A DNA stretch of 51,215 bases, taken from positions 1-51,215 of the forward strand of contig JAOAEI010000005.1 in assembly GCA_026416875.1 (NCBI GenBank), read 5' to 3'. The position numbers and the translations under genes were made by a program. Below are positions 48,480 through 51,215 of this stretch, piece after piece; positions within the stretch are counted from its first letter, which is position 1, and each line of letters starts with the position of its first letter. The stretch is from Caloramator sp. (GTDB lineage: Bacteria > Bacillota > Clostridia > Clostridiales > Caloramatoraceae). The notes beneath the pieces were generated by a model. That model worked only from the letters and a program-made list of their open reading frames with translations, did no database searches and was not told the origin of the DNA.

Positions 48480-49652
48480 CTATTCATAACGTAGAGCCTC
48501 AATTGGATTGGATTTTGATGCTTTATTTGCAGGATAGATACCAAATAATATTCCTATTACTATAGAGAATATAACTGCAATAGATATCGTTTGGATAGAA
48601 ATATAAATGGACATTTTGAAGAATACTTTTAATATGTTTGAAATTAAATACCCTAATATTACTCCAAAGATTCCACCTAAAAGGCTTATGGTTGACGATT
48701 CAATCAAAAATTGTAGAAGAATCCATTTTCTTTTAGCACCTACAGCCTTTCTAATACCTATTTCCCTTGTTCTTTCAACTACAGAAACTAGCATAATATT
48801 CATGATGCCTATGCCTCCAACTAGTAGGGAAATAGCAGCAATTCCCATGAGCATTAAAGTCATGCTGTTTGTTGTTTCTGTAGCAGTATTTAAAAGACTT
48901 GTTTGGTCAAATACTCTATAACTTGTGGTATCACCATTAAATTTTTTGCTAAGATATAATTCTAAGTATCCCTTTGCAAACTCAACTTCATCTTTGCTAG
49001 TAGCTTCTATGTATAAAGTCCTTATGTTAGTATTCCTTGTTAACCTTTGGGCAGTTGAAATAGGAATTATAATTCTATCATCACCTGATCCGGATGAACT
49101 GCTGCCTTGGGATTTAAGTATTCCCACAATTGTAAAATCAATCCCATTAATATTTATATATTCTCCGATTATATTAACTTTTCCGCTGTAAAGTTCATCA
49201 ACTATATCTTGACCTATAACAGCAACATGACTTCTATTCTTAACATCATCATCGCTTATAAATCTACCAATGTCAACATAGATTTTTCTGATATCTGAGT
49301 ATTCGGAAGTAGAACCTTCTAAATTAGTAGTGTATGTTTTTGAACCATATTTTGCAGTTACATTACCAGATATAAAAGGTGCGATTCTTTTTATTCCTGG
49401 TTTTGCCTTTAAATATTCAATATCTTCATTTGAAAAGGATTTTGAATGAAAGCCTGTAATGTTTACTGTTATAAGATTGGTTCCTAGACTTTCTATTTGA
49501 GATTGAATTTGTTTTTTAGTTCCTTCACCAAGTCCTACAAGTATTATTACAGATGAAATACCTATGATTATACCCAACATAGTTAGAAATGATCTCATTT
49601 TGTTTACTAAAATCGATCTAAAGGCTACTTTAAATAATTTACTTACCTTCAT
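48480..49652 (-). CDS. MacB-like ABC transporter permease (FtsX domain)
   Basis: FRSILVNKMRSFLTMLGIIIGISSVI; REIGIRKAVGAKRKWILLQFLIES. Confidence 0.92.
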   Translation of the reverse strand: MKVSKLFKVAFRSILVNKMRSFLTMLGIIIGISSVIILVGLGEGTKKQIQSQIESLGTNLITVNITGFHSKSFSNEDIEYLKAKPGIKRIAPFISGNVTAKYGSKTYTTNLEGSTSEYSDIRKIYVDIGRFISDDDVKNRSHVAVIGQDIVDELYSGKVNIIGEYININGIDFTIVGILKSQGSSSSGSGDDRIIIPISTAQRLTRNTNIRTLYIEATSKDEVEFAKGYLELYLSKKFNGDTTSYRVFDQTSLLNTATETTNSMTLMLMGIAAISLLVGGIGIMNIMLVSVVERTREIGIRKAVGAKRKWILLQFLIESSTISLLGGIFGVILGYLISNILKVFFKMSIYISIQTISIAVIFSIVIGILFGIYPANKASKSNPIEALRYE

Positions 49653-50128
49653 AGGCTAACCTCCTTAGCTATATTATCAGAGGTTATAATACCGTCCTTT
49701 ATAGAAATTATTCTCCTTGCTTCCTTTGCTATGTCCTTGTCGTGGGTAATTAAAACTATAGTATGCCCGGCATTGTTTAATTTCTGTAAAAGCTTTAAAA
49801 TTTCGCTACCTGTTTTGCTATCAAGGGCTCCTGTAGGTTCATCTGCAAGTAAAATAGATGGATTAGAAACCAGAGCCCTTGCAATTGCTACTCTTTGCAT
49901 TTGACCGCCTGAAAGCTCAGAAGGTTTATGATTAATATGAGTTTCAAGTCCTACTTTTTCTATAGCCTCCATAACTCTTTTTTTTGATTCCTTTGAATCA
50001 AGCCCCATATAAATTAAAGGAAGTTCTATGTTTTCATAAACGTTTAATCTAGGCAAAAGATTATATGTTTGAAATATGAAACCTATTTTTTTGTTTCTAA
50101 TTTCTGCAAGTTTATCATCTCTACATTT
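49649..50128 (-). pseudogene. MacB/LolD-like ABC ATPase lacking its N-terminal part including Walker A
   Basis: Homology-like frame DDKLAEIRNKKIGFIFQTYNLLPRLNVYENIELP...LSGGQMQRVAIARALVSNPSILLADEPTGALD begins inside the domain near 50120. Confidence 0.75.
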
Positions 50129-50277
50129 TGTATTTTCGATTTTTTAGCCATTGCAATCATGTATTTTGAAGTTGATTGCTGAGATTTAGTTGAAAGTTTT
50201 TTGCTAACAAAAAAAATACTTGTTGCAAAAATTAAAATTAAAGAGATTGATAAGATTAATTTTGTGCTTTTTTTCAC
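50120..50277 (-). pseudogene. MacA/HlyD-like periplasmic adaptor, N-terminal fragment
   Basis: GTG start with GGAGG RBS; MKKSTKLILSISLILIFATSIFFVSKKLSTKSQQSTSKYMIAMAKKSKI then abrupt join to ATPase sequence. Confidence 0.6.
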
Positions 50278-50364
50278 ATTAACTACCTCCTTTTGCTTTT
50301 TTAAACATTTTAATTTTTATGGATGATAGTAAAGTTACAAAATTATTAATAAACTATTAACAAA

Positions 50365-50396
50365 AAAAGAGAATCCTTTTTGGAGGATTCTCTTTT
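50365..50396. terminator. terminator
   Basis: AAAAGAGAATCC...GGATTCTCTTTT. Confidence 0.8.
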
Positions 50397-50421
50397 AAAA
50401 ATTATGTTTTACTTTGTAAAT

Positions 50422-51215
50422 CTAAGCTTTAAACTTGCTGATTTTATTGTTGAGGTCTTCGGAAATTGATTTAAGGCTTTTTGATAGTTGTGCTACTTCG
50501 CTTATAATAGAATTCATTTCCAGCGTAGAGGATGATATTTGTTCTGATGATGCTGAAATTTCCTGAGCAACTGAAGATACAGATTCAACTTTAGAAAGGA
50601 CGATATCTTTAGCTTCTATAGTTTTATTTACAGATTCAAAGGTTTGATTAATGTATGGTGGTATATTTTCTATTGAAGTAAGTATATTATTAAATGAGTT
50701 TATTGCATCCTCTGCTAGGGTTATTTGATTTTTAATTTGAGTATCTACATTATTTGAAGTTACAATAACATCCGTTGCTTCTAGTATGATAGATTCAATC
50801 AATTTTTTTATTTCCTTTGATGACTCTTGGGATTTTTCAGCAAGTTTTCTAACTTCATCAGCAACTACTGCAAAACCCTTTCCAACCTCACCTGCTCTTG
50901 CAGCCTCTATAGCAGCATTTAGTGCTAATAGATTTGTTTGTTCTGCTATACCATTTATTGTATCGGTAATTTTAGAAATATTTTTTATTTGTTCAGATAG
51001 TTCATTGAGTTTACCGATAACTTGTCTGTATCCTAAGAGGATATCTTCAAAATAATTTATTATTTTATTTATTTTTTCCTTACCTAAATTAGCAAGGTTT
51101 TCAGTTTCGTATGTTTTAGTGTTTACATTTAATAGATTAGAGTTTATCTCATCAAGCTGATGAGAAAAATCGTGGATTTGGGATACTATATCGTTAAGTT
51201 CAGTTGCTTGCTGGC
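50422..51215 (-). CDS. methyl-accepting chemotaxis protein, C-terminal part (truncated by window end)
   Basis: Minus frame open to window end; contains [49 protein letters not shown] signalling hairpin. Confidence 0.93.
   Translation of the reverse strand, partial: QQATELNDIVSQIHDFSHQLDEINSNLLNVNTKTYETENLANLGKEKINKIINYFEDILLGYRQVIGKLNELSEQIKNISKITDTINGIAEQTNLLALNAAIEAARAGEVGKGFAVVADEVRKLAEKSQESSKEIKKLIESIILEATDVIVTSNNVDTQIKNQITLAEDAINSFNNILTSIENIPPYINQTFESVNKTIEAKDIVLSKVESVSSVAQEISASSEQISSSTLEMNSIISEVAQLSKSLKSISEDLNNKISKFKA

Noticed and set aside
48607-49298. Plus-strand ORFs opposite the MacB-like permease
   Set aside because: Antisense shadow ORFs without RBS or recognisable domain.
1-51215. 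CRISPR arrays, tRNA/rRNA genes, intact transposons or prophage
   Set aside because: No regularly spaced repeats, tRNA/rRNA signatures, transposase or phage structural genes were seen.

Overview
Low-GC anaerobic Firmicute (Clostridia-like) chromosomal window, mostly tightly packed housekeeping and anaerobic-metabolism genes. There are three glycyl-radical enzyme/activase pairs: the PflB C-terminus with PflA, YjjI/YjjW-like, and NrdD/NrdG. There is a selenium-metabolism-type cluster (YedE-like transporter, TusA/YedF-like protein, DUF3343 protein, class V aminotransferase). Other recognisable loci are a [NiFe]-hydrogenase operon with a cytochrome-b5-domain protein, an asparagine T-box upstream of asnA, an archaeal-type PEP carboxylase, hcp, a reverse-rubrerythrin-like gene, DeoR/1-phosphofructokinase, and a MacAB-like ABC/two-component locus. 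The main hunt result is two genes whose real starts lie upstream of the ORF-track calls, each with one in-frame TGA followed exactly 12 nt later by a hairpin. One is a DUF2500-like membrane protein (TGA 6508-6510) beside the selenium cluster. The other is a CopZ-like 2Fe-2S/zinc protein (TGA 12177-12179, CUGP motif). Both are selenoprotein candidates that ordinary gene callers truncate. Other notable observations: a deletion fusing an adaptor-protein start to a Walker-A-less ATPase, a hydrogenase maturation protease lacking a canonical start (likely 1-nt frameshift), tandem NrdR-like boxes before nrdD, and an orphan cluster of small hydrophobic peptides with unknown proteins at 33.1-35.0 kb. 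Family assignments come from sequence recognition only; no database search was run.
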